A stretch of DNA of 64,000 nt from Arthrobacter sp. StoSoilA2 (GCF_019977195.1 NZ_AP024643.1:2728001-2792000), one strand, 5' to 3'; counted from the stretch's first letter, positions 1-8,302 are shown. Notes: generated by a model from the letters alone, not told the origin. Program-made: numbers and translations.

Positions 1-1127
1 AGTTGCGGGATAAGGGCAATACTGTGCTGGTAGTCGAGCACAAGCCTGAAACGATTGCGATCGCTGACCACGTGGTGGATCTCGGACCTGGCGCAGGCAC
101 CGGCGGCGGAACAGTCTGCTTCGAAGGCGATCTGGATGGACTGCGGGGGAGTGACACCATCACTGGACGCCACCTGGACGATCGCGCATCCATCAAAGAG
201 CAGGTACGGACGGCTTCCGGCACTCTTGAGGTACGTGGAGCTTCCACCAACAATCTTCAAAACGTGGACGTGGATATTCCACTGGGCGTGCTCTGTGTAC
301 TCACGGGTGTGGCCGGATCAGGCAAGAGCTCGCTCATTCACGGCTCGGTGGCCAAACGTGACGGGGTCCTCGTGATCGACCAAGGTGCCATCCGGGGTTC
401 CCGCCGGAGCAATCCTGCAACTTACACAGGGCTGCTTGAGCCCATACGCAAGGCGTTCGCCAAGGCCAATAATGTGAAACCGGCTCTCTTCAGTTCCAAT
501 TCGGAGGGCGCGTGCCCCACCTGCAATGGCGCTGGAGTGATTTACACGGATCTTGGCGTCATGGCGACGGTGGAATCAACGTGTGAGGAATGCGAAGGCA
601 AACGCTTCCAGGCCTCCGTATTGGAGTACAGGCTTGGCGGGCGCAATATTGCAGAAGTGCTTGCAATGTCTGTCGACGAGGCTGAGACGTTCTTCAGCGA
701 AGGTGAAGCACGCACACCTGCCGCCCACAAGATCCTGGACCGCCTCGCCGACGTCGGACTCGGTTACCTGACGCTCGGACAGCCGCTCACCACACTTTCC
801 GGCGGGGAACGCCAGCGGCTCAAGCTGGCTACGCAAATGTCCGAAAAGGGCGATATTTACGTCCTGGACGAACCAACTACAGGCCTGCACCTGGCCGACG
901 TCCAAAACCTACTGGGAATGCTGGACCGCTTGGTCCAGTCGGGAAAGTCAGTCATTGTGATCGAACATCACCAGGCCGTCATGGCACATGCCGACTGGAT
1001 TATCGACCTCGGACCAGGTGCCGGACACGACGGCGGCAAGATCGTTTTCTCCGGTACGCCCGCTGACCTTGTGGCTGACCGCCCGACGCTGACCGGCAAG
1101 CACCTGGCCGCTTACGTCGGCGCTTGA
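1..1127 (+). CDS. UvrA-like ABC ATPase, C-terminal part (5' end outside window)
   Basis: The visible 374 residues are the C-terminal half of a UvrA-type protein. A Walker A motif (GVAGSGKSS, about residues 102-110) is followed by one zinc module (CPTCNGAG, then CEECEG), the ABC signature LSGGERQRLKLA, a Walker B ending VLDEPTTGLH, and the EHH switch. UvrA proteins are dimeric ATPases that load UvrB at DNA damage. Actinobacteria also carry shorter UvrA paralogues linked to drug tolerance. The N-terminal half is missing, so canonical UvrA cannot be separated from a paralogue. No uvrB or uvrC is nearby, which slightly favours the stand-alone paralogue. The frame is open from base 1, so the gene starts upstream of the window. 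Confidence 0.85.
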   Translation, partial: LRDKGNTVLVVEHKPETIAIADHVVDLGPGAGTGGGTVCFEGDLDGLRGSDTITGRHLDDRASIKEQVRTASGTLEVRGASTNNLQNVDVDIPLGVLCVLTGVAGSGKSSLIHGSVAKRDGVLVIDQGAIRGSRRSNPATYTGLLEPIRKAFAKANNVKPALFSSNSEGACPTCNGAGVIYTDLGVMATVESTCEECEGKRFQASVLEYRLGGRNIAEVLAMSVDEAETFFSEGEARTPAAHKILDRLADVGLGYLTLGQPLTTLSGGERQRLKLATQMSEKGDIYVLDEPTTGLHLADVQNLLGMLDRLVQSGKSVIVIEHHQAVMAHADWIIDLGPGAGHDGGKIVFSGTPADLVADRPTLTGKHLAAYVGA

Positions 1128-1300
1128 TATTTGACTGGCTTGAAAAAATGCCAATACGCCTTGTTTTAGAGTGGCCAGCCCAAGCTTCCTAGTAGAAGTT
1201 TCCGCCTTATCTCTTGACTATCCCTTGTGACATGACACACACTTACTCAGGACTTTGGACTATTTACAGACCATTAAGGATCTTGAGAATCGGGGGAAGC

Positions 1301-2638
1301 ATGTCCACATTTTCGTCAGCGTCAGTCAAGGATGACAAGAGCCACAGGAAGGAAACCCTCAGGAAGAACTATTTCCGGTTTGCGACCACCGCAGCCGTAG
1401 TGGCTGCCCTTATGTCAGCCACGTCGTGCGCAACACCTCCTGCCACCAACGCTCGTCCGGCAGCCGAATGCCGCCAACTCGACGCCCAACTGCCATGGCC
1501 AGGGGAGGTCCGTGAACAATTGCAAAAGACCATTGACGCCCACAGCAGCTGCACCGGAACAGCCCGCGGAGATAAAGCTCCAGTCGCAATCTTCGACTGG
1601 GACAACACCGTGGTTAAGAACGACATCGGCTACGGCACGAACTTTTGGATGCTGCGGAACGACAAAGTGCTGCAACCAGCCAATAAGGATTGGAAGAGCA
1701 CAAACCGCTACCTGACCGATGCGGCAGCGAAGGCACTGGCGGTGGCATGCGGTACCGACACGCCCGCAGGCCAACCCCTGAAGACCAGCAGCAACACGGA
1801 GTGTGCCGATGAAATCCTCGCCATCCTTGAGGACAAGACGCGTTCCGGCGAACCGGCCTTTGAGGGCTTCAATGCCCGCCACCTCATAGGCGCCTACGCC
1901 TGGGGTACGGCCCTCTCTGCCGGATATACGGAGGAGCAACTTGGCGGGTTCGCACTCGCAATGAAGCAGGAGAACCTGTTAGCACCAGAAGGCAGCATGC
2001 AGACCGTTGGAAGCCAGCAGGTGGACGGCTATATCCGGATATACCCTCAAATGAAGGACCTCATTGGTGTCCTTCAGGCACACGGCATCGAAACCTGGGT
2101 GGTTTCCGCATCGCCGGAGCCGGTGGTCAAGGCGTGGGCCGGCGAGGTTGGCATCGACGCCGGACATGTCGTAGGCGTCCGAAGCGTATACGAGGACGGC
2201 ATCCAAACCTCACATCTGAAAGGCTGCGGCGGCATACCCGACGGCGAAGATTCCGTCATGACCTACATCGAGGGAAAACGATGCTGGGCCAATCAGGTGA
2301 TCTTCGGCGTCGAGGGTCCATCAGCCTTTGAGCAACTGCCTGCCGAACGCCGCCAGATCCTGGCCGCCGGCGACTCCGGCACGGACGTAACCTTCGTTGC
2401 CGACGCCACCGAAGCCAGACTGGTGGTGAACCGGAACAACGCGGAAATCATGTGCCGCGCGTACGACAACGAGGACGGCAAGTGGCTAATCACGTCAATG
2501 TTCATCGACCCCAAACCACAGCGCAGCGAGCCGTATCCATGCAGCACCAAGGGGTACACCAACCCAGACAGCAGCAAGGGTCCCGTGCTGCGCGAGGACG
2601 GCAGCCTTATCCCGGATCAGACAGACCGTGTCCACTGA
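1301..2638 (+). CDS. HAD-superfamily phosphatase, predicted lipoprotein
   Basis: The product has 445 residues. The ATG at 1301 is chosen because GGGGGAAG lies just upstream; the frame stays open 87 nt further upstream but has no ribosome site there. A basic N-terminus leads to a hydrophobic stretch ending ATSC (Cys about 43), an acceptable but non-ideal lipobox, so membrane anchoring outside the cell is inferred. HAD motif I is FDWDNT (Asp 99 and 101), motif II is VSAS, and the acidic motif is GDSGTDV (Asp 358). The layout resembles secreted phosphorylcholine/phosphoserine-type phosphatases. The substrate is unknown. It ends 22 nt before the first copy of the repeat that may bound the recombinase element. 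Confidence 0.8.
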   Translation: MSTFSSASVKDDKSHRKETLRKNYFRFATTAAVVAALMSATSCATPPATNARPAAECRQLDAQLPWPGEVREQLQKTIDAHSSCTGTARGDKAPVAIFDWDNTVVKNDIGYGTNFWMLRNDKVLQPANKDWKSTNRYLTDAAAKALAVACGTDTPAGQPLKTSSNTECADEILAILEDKTRSGEPAFEGFNARHLIGAYAWGTALSAGYTEEQLGGFALAMKQENLLAPEGSMQTVGSQQVDGYIRIYPQMKDLIGVLQAHGIETWVVSASPEPVVKAWAGEVGIDAGHVVGVRSVYEDGIQTSHLKGCGGIPDGEDSVMTYIEGKRCWANQVIFGVEGPSAFEQLPAERRQILAAGDSGTDVTFVADATEARLVVNRNNAEIMCRAYDNEDGKWLITSMFIDPKPQRSEPYPCSTKGYTNPDSSKGPVLREDGSLIPDQTDRVH

Positions 2639-2659
2639 GTCAGACCGCGTCAGGCACCC

Positions 2660-2713
2660 CTTCTACTCCCGTGACTTAACTGGCATGCACGGGTATTCAT
2701 GGGACGGGAGTAG
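2660..2713. repeat. Left boundary repeat, inverted pair of CTACTCCCGT
   Basis: CTTCTACTCCCGT at 2660-2672 and ACGGGAGTAG at 2704-2713 form an inverted pair with a 31-nt centre. The first copy is identical over 13 bases to the copy at 6242-6254. An inverted pair spaced this way is plausible as a tyrosine-recombinase binding core. Confidence 0.55.
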
Positions 2714-2803
2714 CCGCCTCCGTGATTTGCCGACGGTGAACGGCACTCATACTGCTCGGTGGCGGGGCCGGTGTTAGCTCATGACAGAAAGCTCCTCCGG
2801 CTG

Positions 2804-2815
2804 TAGGCTCCGAAT
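2804..2815 (+). promoter_or_regulatory. -10 box TAGGCT, leaderless start at 2816
   Basis: TAGGCT (2804-2809) stands exactly 6 nt before the ATG at 2816 and no Shine-Dalgarno sequence is present, so transcription probably starts at the ATG. Confidence 0.45.
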
Positions 2816-3094
2816 ATGCCTGAGGGTCGGAAGCGCCTTGAGCCGCGTATGACGCGGGGCGGATTTCGCTGGCAGCTGGTCATGGTGTCCTTCATGGCCG
2901 TAAACGCAATCGTGCAAATTGCATTCCGGTGGAATCAAGCTTGGGGTCCCTTTCTTTACCTCATGCTGGCAATGCTGATTATCTGCGCGGTCTTCACCGC
3001 CTATCTGCTCTATGTGCGCCACTACGACGGTCATTTCTGGGACGAGGAAGAAGCCCGTCGCCAGGACTGGGATCGTCGGGGCCGGCAGCTTTAG
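2816..3094 (+). CDS. Small two-span membrane protein, unknown function
   Basis: The product has 92 residues: a basic N-terminus, two predicted membrane segments (about residues 20-40 and 46-67), and a charged C-terminus rich in Glu, Arg and Asp. I do not recognise a family. It has no ribosome site; a TAGGCT box 6 nt upstream suggests a leaderless message. It lies inside the putative mobile element, between the left repeat and the convergent recombinase genes, and could be cargo or a pre-existing host gene. Confidence 0.55.
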   Translation: MPEGRKRLEPRMTRGGFRWQLVMVSFMAVNAIVQIAFRWNQAWGPFLYLMLAMLIICAVFTAYLLYVRHYDGHFWDEEEARRQDWDRRGRQL

Positions 3095-3130
3095 GTATGT
3101 CCTCACGGACGCAAGCGAGACGGAGCCGTT

Positions 3131-4612
3131 CTAGTTTCTCGGGCTTTCGTGCAGGACGGACTCGTTTACTGCTGCGATGTACCGGGCATAGGCGGATGCC
3201 GAGTCGGTGGCGTGGCGTTCGATGGTAGTCGGGGAGTAGCCGAGGGTTTCGGCGATGATGGCCACGGGTGCGAGTTTGGTGAGTTCGTGGAGTGTTCCGA
3301 GTCGCGCGGCGCGGGTGTTGAAGAGCTTGCTGAGTCGGGTTGTGAGGTGCCCTGGGTGGATGTGGCGTCCGGGTGATGTTCCGCGGAATACCCACTTGGT
3401 GTTGGGGTGTGCTGCGGTCAGTTCGTGGCCTGGGTTTGCGGCGAGCTCCCGCCATGGCTGGGCTAACGGGTCCGGCAGCGCAATTTTGGTGGTTCCGAGT
3501 TGGATGGTGACTAAGTCTTCAGTGACTGTGACGTCGTCCCAGGTCAGCCGGGCGATGTTTTCGGCTTGTTGTCCGAAGACGAGGATGAGGATCGCGGCGG
3601 CCCGGTCACGGGTCTCCGGTCCGTTGGTGTGGATGATTTGTTGGAGCGCTTTGTCTTGCCCGATCTTGGGGAGTCTTGGGCTGGTGCCGCGGCGGTGCGG
3701 GACGATGGTGAGCCCCGCTGGGGCGGCCTTGGTTTTGATGGCCCATTTGAGGAAGCGCTCAGCGATGCGTCTCGTCGTGGGCCCCTCGGATTGCCATACA
3801 TCAAGGTGGGACTGCTGCAGTTCCGGCAGTTTGATGTCATGACCGGTGAGCCAGTTCAGGAGGTCGATGGCGACGGTGACTTCCTGTTTGGCGCGCAGGA
3901 AAGTGCCGCGGGAGACTTCGTCCATGAGGTTCATGCGTCGCTGGTGATGCCATCGGATGTAGCGGCGGATCACGTCAAGGTTCTGTGGGTCGCTGACGCG
4001 TTCCATGGCTTGGGTGGCCCAGCTTTCGTAGCGAATCAGGAACGCATTTCGCTGGGGGAGCACCCCGTGCTCGATGAGGAGCCCTCGGACGTACTCGCGG
4101 GTGCGGGAGTCGGGCAGTTCATCGAAGGTGTCGTGACTGATTTTGGGTGCGGTAGCGAGGTTACGAAGGAAGGCCGTGACGTGCTTTTGCCGGATCCAGG
4201 TCATGCCGCTGTTGGCCCGTTTCATTGACTTCAGTGCCGCCGCCAGCGGGATCAGTTCCGTGGCCATGACTCCCGTAGCTGGGTCTGTAAGCAGGTCGTC
4301 TACGATGTCGCCGAGGACGCAGGTCCAGCAGCGTCCACCACTGTAAAGTTCGTCTTCGGCGCCGCAGCCCACACAGTCAACGTTGAGCCGAACGCCCGAG
4401 CAGCTGCGGCATGCCGGCTCCTCATCGATAATTCCCGGAAGAACACCTTCATGGCCGCAGGCGCAGACTCCACGGGTGCGCTTTGCCTGCTGATAGCAGT
4501 AGCCGCAAACGCCGCCGTCTGGCCAGCGCGCGACGGTTTGATGGTGCTGACCGCAGCGACTGCAGGGAACCGGCCAGCGGATCGGGTCCTCTGCTTTGCG
4601 TGGCCTACTCAC
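3131..4612 (-). CDS. Zinc-ribbon tyrosine-recombinase-like protein, degenerate active site
   Basis: The product has 493 residues if it starts at GTG 4612, which overlaps the stop of the HTH gene by 8 nt; the frame stays open to 4855 but that part shadows the HTH gene. The first 100 residues hold about six Cys-x-x-Cys pairs (CSRC, CGYC, CACG, CRSC, CVGC, CWTC), likely three zinc ribbons. The middle resembles a core-binding domain. The C-terminus has the tyrosine-recombinase fold signature ILILVFGQQAENIARLTWDDV, but the position of the first catalytic Arg is Gln, the HxxR box is not evident, and LGH is LGY. It is probably a DNA-binding or structural partner of the intact recombinase. Last gene of the trio. 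Confidence 0.75.
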   Translation of the reverse strand: MSRPRKAEDPIRWPVPCSRCGQHHQTVARWPDGGVCGYCYQQAKRTRGVCACGHEGVLPGIIDEEPACRSCSGVRLNVDCVGCGAEDELYSGGRCWTCVLGDIVDDLLTDPATGVMATELIPLAAALKSMKRANSGMTWIRQKHVTAFLRNLATAPKISHDTFDELPDSRTREYVRGLLIEHGVLPQRNAFLIRYESWATQAMERVSDPQNLDVIRRYIRWHHQRRMNLMDEVSRGTFLRAKQEVTVAIDLLNWLTGHDIKLPELQQSHLDVWQSEGPTTRRIAERFLKWAIKTKAAPAGLTIVPHRRGTSPRLPKIGQDKALQQIIHTNGPETRDRAAAILILVFGQQAENIARLTWDDVTVTEDLVTIQLGTTKIALPDPLAQPWRELAANPGHELTAAHPNTKWVFRGTSPGRHIHPGHLTTRLSKLFNTRAARLGTLHELTKLAPVAIIAETLGYSPTTIERHATDSASAYARYIAAVNESVLHESPRN

Positions 4613-4958
4613 CGTCCTCAGAAGCGACGAGGCGGACACGTCGTGCGATGGGGTTGCCTGGTTGGATGCCGAGGTCTTCACTGCGCTTCGGGGCATTGGC
4701 TGTCGCCGCGGCGCGCATCTCCACGAATGGTTCGAACAGGTCGTTGGGTGTGCAGTCCAGGATGTCGCAGAGCGCCGCGAATGTCTTGGCCGGAATGCGC
4801 TCCGGAGTCGATGTGACCAGCCTGTAGACCTGACTTTCGGAAAGGTTGATACCACGAGATTTCAGGAGCGGCATCAGTTCGGTGGTCTTCCACAGGTTCT
4901 GCTTTGCCATCAGGGCTCGCAAGTTCCAGCGGTAGCCAATCCGGCGCTGTTCAGGCAT
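4605..4958 (-). CDS. Xre/Cro-type helix-turn-helix protein of the recombinase trio
   Basis: The product has 117 residues from ATG 4958, which overlaps the stop of the preceding recombinase gene by 8 nt (ATGCCTGA). Residues about 12-75 form a Cro/C1-type HTH domain with a helix pair around LSESQVYRLV and a C-terminal element CDILDCTPNDLFEPF typical of the HTH_26 type. The tail is basic. The translational overlap on both sides indicates one transcript and stoichiometric synthesis with the two recombinases. It may repress the element's promoter or act as an accessory or excision factor. Neither role can be read from the sequence. Confidence 0.8.
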   Translation of the reverse strand: MPEQRRIGYRWNLRALMAKQNLWKTTELMPLLKSRGINLSESQVYRLVTSTPERIPAKTFAALCDILDCTPNDLFEPFVEMRAAATANAPKRSEDLGIQPGNPIARRVRLVASEDGE

Positions 4959-6078
4959 CTGGGTCCTCCAAGTTCGCGATGCGGCGTGCAATCATCTGCT
5001 GCACGGATTTCTGCTTGAAGTCCGACGATACCGACGTGTAGAGCCCGGTGGTCGAGGCGTAGGAGTGGCCAACCTGAGTCTGCACGAAGGCCGCGTCATA
5101 GCCGGCTTCGATCAGGTGGGTCACGTAGGAATGCCTGAGGCAATGCAGACCCAGCTCCTGGGGCAAGCCGACGGCATCCCGGGCAGCGGCGAACGCATCC
5201 CCGAAAGAGCCCAGGGACATCCGGGCACCCCGCTCGCTCGGCCAAAGAGCCGAGGACCGTTCAGCTGTCGGAAACTGCTGCCGCAGCCCTCCGGATGTCC
5301 AGGTCTTGAGCTGGTCCACGACCCAGTCGAACTCCGGAACGGTCAGCACGGTGCGCCGTCTGGGTCCTGAGCCTGCCGTTCCCTTGGCGAACCGTACCTG
5401 AACTGCTCCGAACCGGCCGTAGTCACTGACGTGCGGGTTCGGGCCGAAGTCTTCCAGGTCCAGCATGGTCATCTCACGTCGGCGAAGCCCATAGGCATAG
5501 CAGACCTTGAACGCCACAGAGTCGCGGAAAAGGGGCAGCCATCGTTTGCTGCCAGCGGCGTATTCCCGGTCGACAAGGTCATCGATGTAGTCGAATAGTC
5601 GCTGCAGTTCCGCCTTGGTGAACGACCGCTTCTTCGCCGGGACGGCATCATCGGTGGTGTGCCTTGGCATATTCCACTCGAAGCAGATCTGGCTCGGAAT
5701 ATCGCCGAAAGTCCGTTCGCAGAACTCGCCCCAGCCATAGCCAGGATGCGTCAGATAAGAGCAGAACATCGCCACGGCGTTGCTGTACGAGCGCAACGTT
5801 TTCAGGCTGATCGGTTTCTCGCCCGAGCGCAGATCGGCCAGGAAGTCATCGATGTCGGCGTGGCGCCATTGCCATGGGAATTCACCCGTGAAGCGTTGAA
5901 AACGCTCCAGCAGCTGGCCGCGCTGCTTGATGGTCTGAGTCGTGAGGCCACGTGCCAGCATCTGCGCGCGCCAGCCATCGAGCATGGCAGTGAAAACCCG
6001 TTCATCAGCCCGGAACAGCCCAATGTCCGGATCCACCAGCATCCGCGGGACGAAACCCGGAACGGTATTACCCACCAC
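4951..6078 (-). CDS. Tyrosine-type site-specific recombinase (integrase)
   Basis: The product has 375 residues. The N-terminal part (about 20-120) is a SAM-like core-binding domain. The catalytic domain keeps the set: Arg in YGLRRREM, Lys in FAKGTAGSG, HCLRHSY for the His-x-x-Arg box, GHSYASTT for the second His, and the nucleophile in GLYTS. It should cut and rejoin DNA through a 3'-phosphotyrosine. The start is a GTG pair at 6078/6075 behind AGGGG. It is first in the three-gene unit, and its upstream region (6079-6297) contains the right boundary repeat. It is the one clearly active recombinase here. Confidence 0.9.
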   Translation of the reverse strand: MVGNTVPGFVPRMLVDPDIGLFRADERVFTAMLDGWRAQMLARGLTTQTIKQRGQLLERFQRFTGEFPWQWRHADIDDFLADLRSGEKPISLKTLRSYSNAVAMFCSYLTHPGYGWGEFCERTFGDIPSQICFEWNMPRHTTDDAVPAKKRSFTKAELQRLFDYIDDLVDREYAAGSKRWLPLFRDSVAFKVCYAYGLRRREMTMLDLEDFGPNPHVSDYGRFGAVQVRFAKGTAGSGPRRRTVLTVPEFDWVVDQLKTWTSGGLRQQFPTAERSSALWPSERGARMSLGSFGDAFAAARDAVGLPQELGLHCLRHSYVTHLIEAGYDAAFVQTQVGHSYASTTGLYTSVSSDFKQKSVQQMIARRIANLEDPDA

Positions 6079-6215
6079 GACCCCTAAACCATGGAAACAT
6101 GCATTAGATGCAGGAAACCTATAGCCATAAGCGATCCGAGGGCAAATTCAGTCGTTGGCGTGAGGAATGCGCGCGCCGGGCAAAGCCCGGCTGACCTGCG
6201 GAAACGCTGGATTCG

Positions 6216-6254
6216 TCATGGGGCGGGAGTTCTCGCAGCTGCTTCTACTCCCGT
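6216..6254. repeat. Right boundary repeat of the putative element
   Basis: CTTCTACTCCCGT at 6242-6254 matches the left copy over 13 bases. TCATGGGGCGGGAGT at 6216-6230 matches 14 of 15 bases of the left TCATGGGACGGGAGT (2697-2711). The rest of 6079-6297 holds the recombinase promoter region and an unusually AT-rich stretch (6258-6297) with the odd palindrome TACATTATGTA. Confidence 0.55.
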
Positions 6255-6297
6255 TGTTTGAACGCCGATAATCTACATTATGTAAAGTAAACGTTGA

Positions 6298-7143
6298 TTA
6301 CAGCACTCGCGCCCGTTTCATTCCTGACTGAATTTCCACCAACTCGGCCAACACCCCTGCGCAACGCAGGCAATCGTCCAGGTGCCGGCGAACTTTGTCC
6401 TGGGCGGCCTGGCGCACGGCATTTCGGACGTATTTACCGAAGTAGCGTGAAAAGTCCGTGCAGGGGTCCGCAGCTGATTCCTGCACGTGTTTTTGGAGGT
6501 ACGCCTGCCGGAGACCCTCCCGTGCGCGGATGAGCAATGACGACACAGCGTTTGGAGTCAGGTCCATGGCTCGTGCCGCTGCAGCCGGCTTCGAGTCTTC
6601 AACGTCCACGTGCCAAAGTACGGTCTGCCAGCTGGATGGAAGGGAACGGAAAGCCAGCATAAGGATCGTATTCTCGAAGTCTTTGAGAACAGGATCATCA
6701 TCGATAACCACGACCTGACCCGCAACGCCTCTCACCGTCGTCGCTGCCCGTCCGACCTGCAGATTTCGGCGGTGCGACATTCGCCGAACGGTGGTTACCA
6801 GATAAGCCCTGAATGAGTCCACGGGTCCCCTGCCCGCCAGCAGGGATTCCAGGATCGATGCAAACGCCTCGGAGACCACGTCGTCGGCATCCATTGGATT
6901 ATCCGATTCAGCCCGGGCAACATGGGTGGCAATGCCTTGGTACCGGCGGAAAAGTTCCTCGTAGGATCCAGAGTCGCCCCCACGCACGGAAGCGAGCAGG
7001 ATTGTGTCACTCTCCCCCGCCGCCAACGGGAGTTGGCCCGCTCCCCTCCCCCGGTGACTTTGTGCAGGATTGGGAAACACTTGTACTCGCTGAGCCGTCG
7101 AGGAGGATTGGACGCGGCCGAACGGCCGGACGGGAGCAAGCAT
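6298..7143 (-). CDS. ECF-type sigma factor with C-terminal zinc-finger (ZAS-like) tail
   Basis: The product has 281 residues. Region 2 spans about 55-125 (YEELFRRYQG through the DADDVVSEAF motif and SFRAYLVTTVRRM); region 4 spans about 160-215 (LPSSWQTVLWHV then the HTH LTPNAVSSLLIRAREGLRQAY). A tail of about 60 residues carries HLDDCLRC, the His-x3-Cys-x2-Cys of zinc-binding anti-sigma domains. Fusion of a ZAS-like domain to an ECF factor is known in Actinobacteria and would let the protein control itself. The start is ATG 7143 behind GGAAGG. The protein ends soon after the zinc motif, 44 nt from the right repeat of the element, whereas many relatives continue into a membrane span, so truncation is possible. 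Confidence 0.8.
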   Translation of the reverse strand: MLAPVRPFGRVQSSSTAQRVQVFPNPAQSHRGRGAGQLPLAAGESDTILLASVRGGDSGSYEELFRRYQGIATHVARAESDNPMDADDVVSEAFASILESLLAGRGPVDSFRAYLVTTVRRMSHRRNLQVGRAATTVRGVAGQVVVIDDDPVLKDFENTILMLAFRSLPSSWQTVLWHVDVEDSKPAAAARAMDLTPNAVSSLLIRAREGLRQAYLQKHVQESAADPCTDFSRYFGKYVRNAVRQAAQDKVRRHLDDCLRCAGVLAELVEIQSGMKRARVL

Positions 7144-7243
7144 GGCTGCCTTCCGAAGTGCTTGAGCAATGACGCCTAGAATCTAGGCAGCAAGTGATTG
7201 GTCACACTCAAAACGCAGGCAATTTGTTGGAAGTAGACGTTCC

Positions 7244-8227
7244 ATGCAGGATTTCGACTTTGATGAACGGGACCTCAAACTCCTGCACGCCCTTCAAATC
7301 CGTCCCCGGGCACCATGGACGGCCTTGGCACCCGGGGTGGGTGCCGATGCAGTCACCTTGGCCCGACGCTGGAATTTTCTTTCTGCGGAAGGGCTGGCAT
7401 GGGTAGCGACCTACCGTGGCATCGGTTCCAATGTCGCTTTTGCCCTGGTGGAAATTGAGTGCGCACCTGCCCACATGTCAGGCGTGACCGAAGAGCTTGA
7501 CGCCGATCCGGACGTGCTCTCGATCGATCACACCGCAGGTGGCAGGGACATGGTCATCACCGTCGTGAGCCGCGATGAAGCTTCCCTCGCACGATTCGTT
7601 TTGGACCGCCTGCCAGCCATCAAAGGAATCCGCAGTACAAGAACGCATCCGGTCATCAATCTCCTGGCGGATGCGCGGAGTTGGCGGTTGCGCTCCCTGC
7701 AGGACCACGAGGTAAAACTCATAGAGCGCGAAGCACCTCAACCACGTGCGGCCGCGAAGGGCGCATCGGCAGATCTGGAAGAGCGGCTTTTTTGGATCCT
7801 TCGCGCTGATGGTCGAGCCTCGATAACTGAAATATCCCAAAAGTTGGGAATCAGCCCCCCGCGCGCGAAGAGCGCTTTGGATGCGGCCCTGGCCCAGGAC
7901 CGGCTGGTGGTTCGTCTGGAAATCGCCCGTTCATTGTCCCCTTGGCCGGTCAACGTTTGGTATTTCCTCCGCGTACCAGCCACGCAGACGGAGGCAGTGG
8001 CGGGCCGGTTGGTGGGTCTCGGAGAAGTGCGTCTGGTAGCCACCACAGGCGGGCTGTATTCGATTGTGATGTCCGTCTGGCTGCGCCGTCTCGATGACAT
8101 GACCATTCTCGAGCGGCAACTGGGTGAAAAGTTGCCCATGGTGGAAATCATGGACCGCTCGGTCGTACTGCGAACACCAAAGCATGTCGGCATCAGGCTG
8201 GATCCTGCCGGCCGCCGCATCATATAA
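7244..8227 (+). CDS. Double Lrp/AsnC-family transcriptional regulator
   Basis: The product has 327 residues, about twice a normal Lrp, with two HTH plus ligand-binding repeats. The first HTH (about 5-50, FDERDLKLLHALQI) is followed by an RAM-type effector domain (about 65-145); the second HTH (about 170-215, LEERLFWILRADGRASITEI) by another RAM domain (about 225-300). Lrp/AsnC proteins sense amino acids or related metabolites. It is transcribed away from the sigma-factor gene with a 100-nt shared promoter region. No target can be named from context. Confidence 0.85.
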   Translation: MQDFDFDERDLKLLHALQIRPRAPWTALAPGVGADAVTLARRWNFLSAEGLAWVATYRGIGSNVAFALVEIECAPAHMSGVTEELDADPDVLSIDHTAGGRDMVITVVSRDEASLARFVLDRLPAIKGIRSTRTHPVINLLADARSWRLRSLQDHEVKLIEREAPQPRAAAKGASADLEERLFWILRADGRASITEISQKLGISPPRAKSALDAALAQDRLVVRLEIARSLSPWPVNVWYFLRVPATQTEAVAGRLVGLGEVRLVATTGGLYSIVMSVWLRRLDDMTILERQLGEKLPMVEIMDRSVVLRTPKHVGIRLDPAGRRII

Positions 8228-8239
8228 GGCCTTAATGGG

Positions 8240-8273
8240 AATGCCTCGTCCAACGCGTGTCGGACGAGGCATT
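8240..8273. terminator. Bidirectional hairpin between lrp-like and VOC genes
   Basis: Twelve-base arms AATGCCTCGTCC and GGACGAGGCATT enclose a 10-nt loop. It lies between two convergent genes. Confidence 0.75.
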
Positions 8274-8302
8274 CGCTTGTATTTTGCGCCGGGCTTGGTC
8301 TG

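Larger units (their letters stand above)
2660..6254. mobile_element. Putative compact integrative element with a recombinase trio
   Basis: Three co-directional overlapping genes (tyrosine recombinase, Xre-type HTH, zinc-ribbon recombinase) and one small membrane-protein gene lie between two sites carrying the motif CTTCTACTCCCGT (2660-2672 and 6242-6254). Each site has a second, oppositely oriented version beside it (2697-2713 exact over ten bases, 6216-6230 degenerate). Tandem tyrosine recombinases flanked by subterminal repeats are known from Tn554-like and recombinase-in-trio elements; this one differs in having an HTH protein in the middle. The boundaries are inferred from the repeats alone and the true ends may lie slightly further out. 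Confidence 0.55.

Noticed and set aside
4613..4855. N-terminal extension of the zinc-ribbon recombinase
   Set aside because: It lies entirely in the HTH gene in another frame. The GTG at 4612 keeps the same 8-nt overlap as the previous join.
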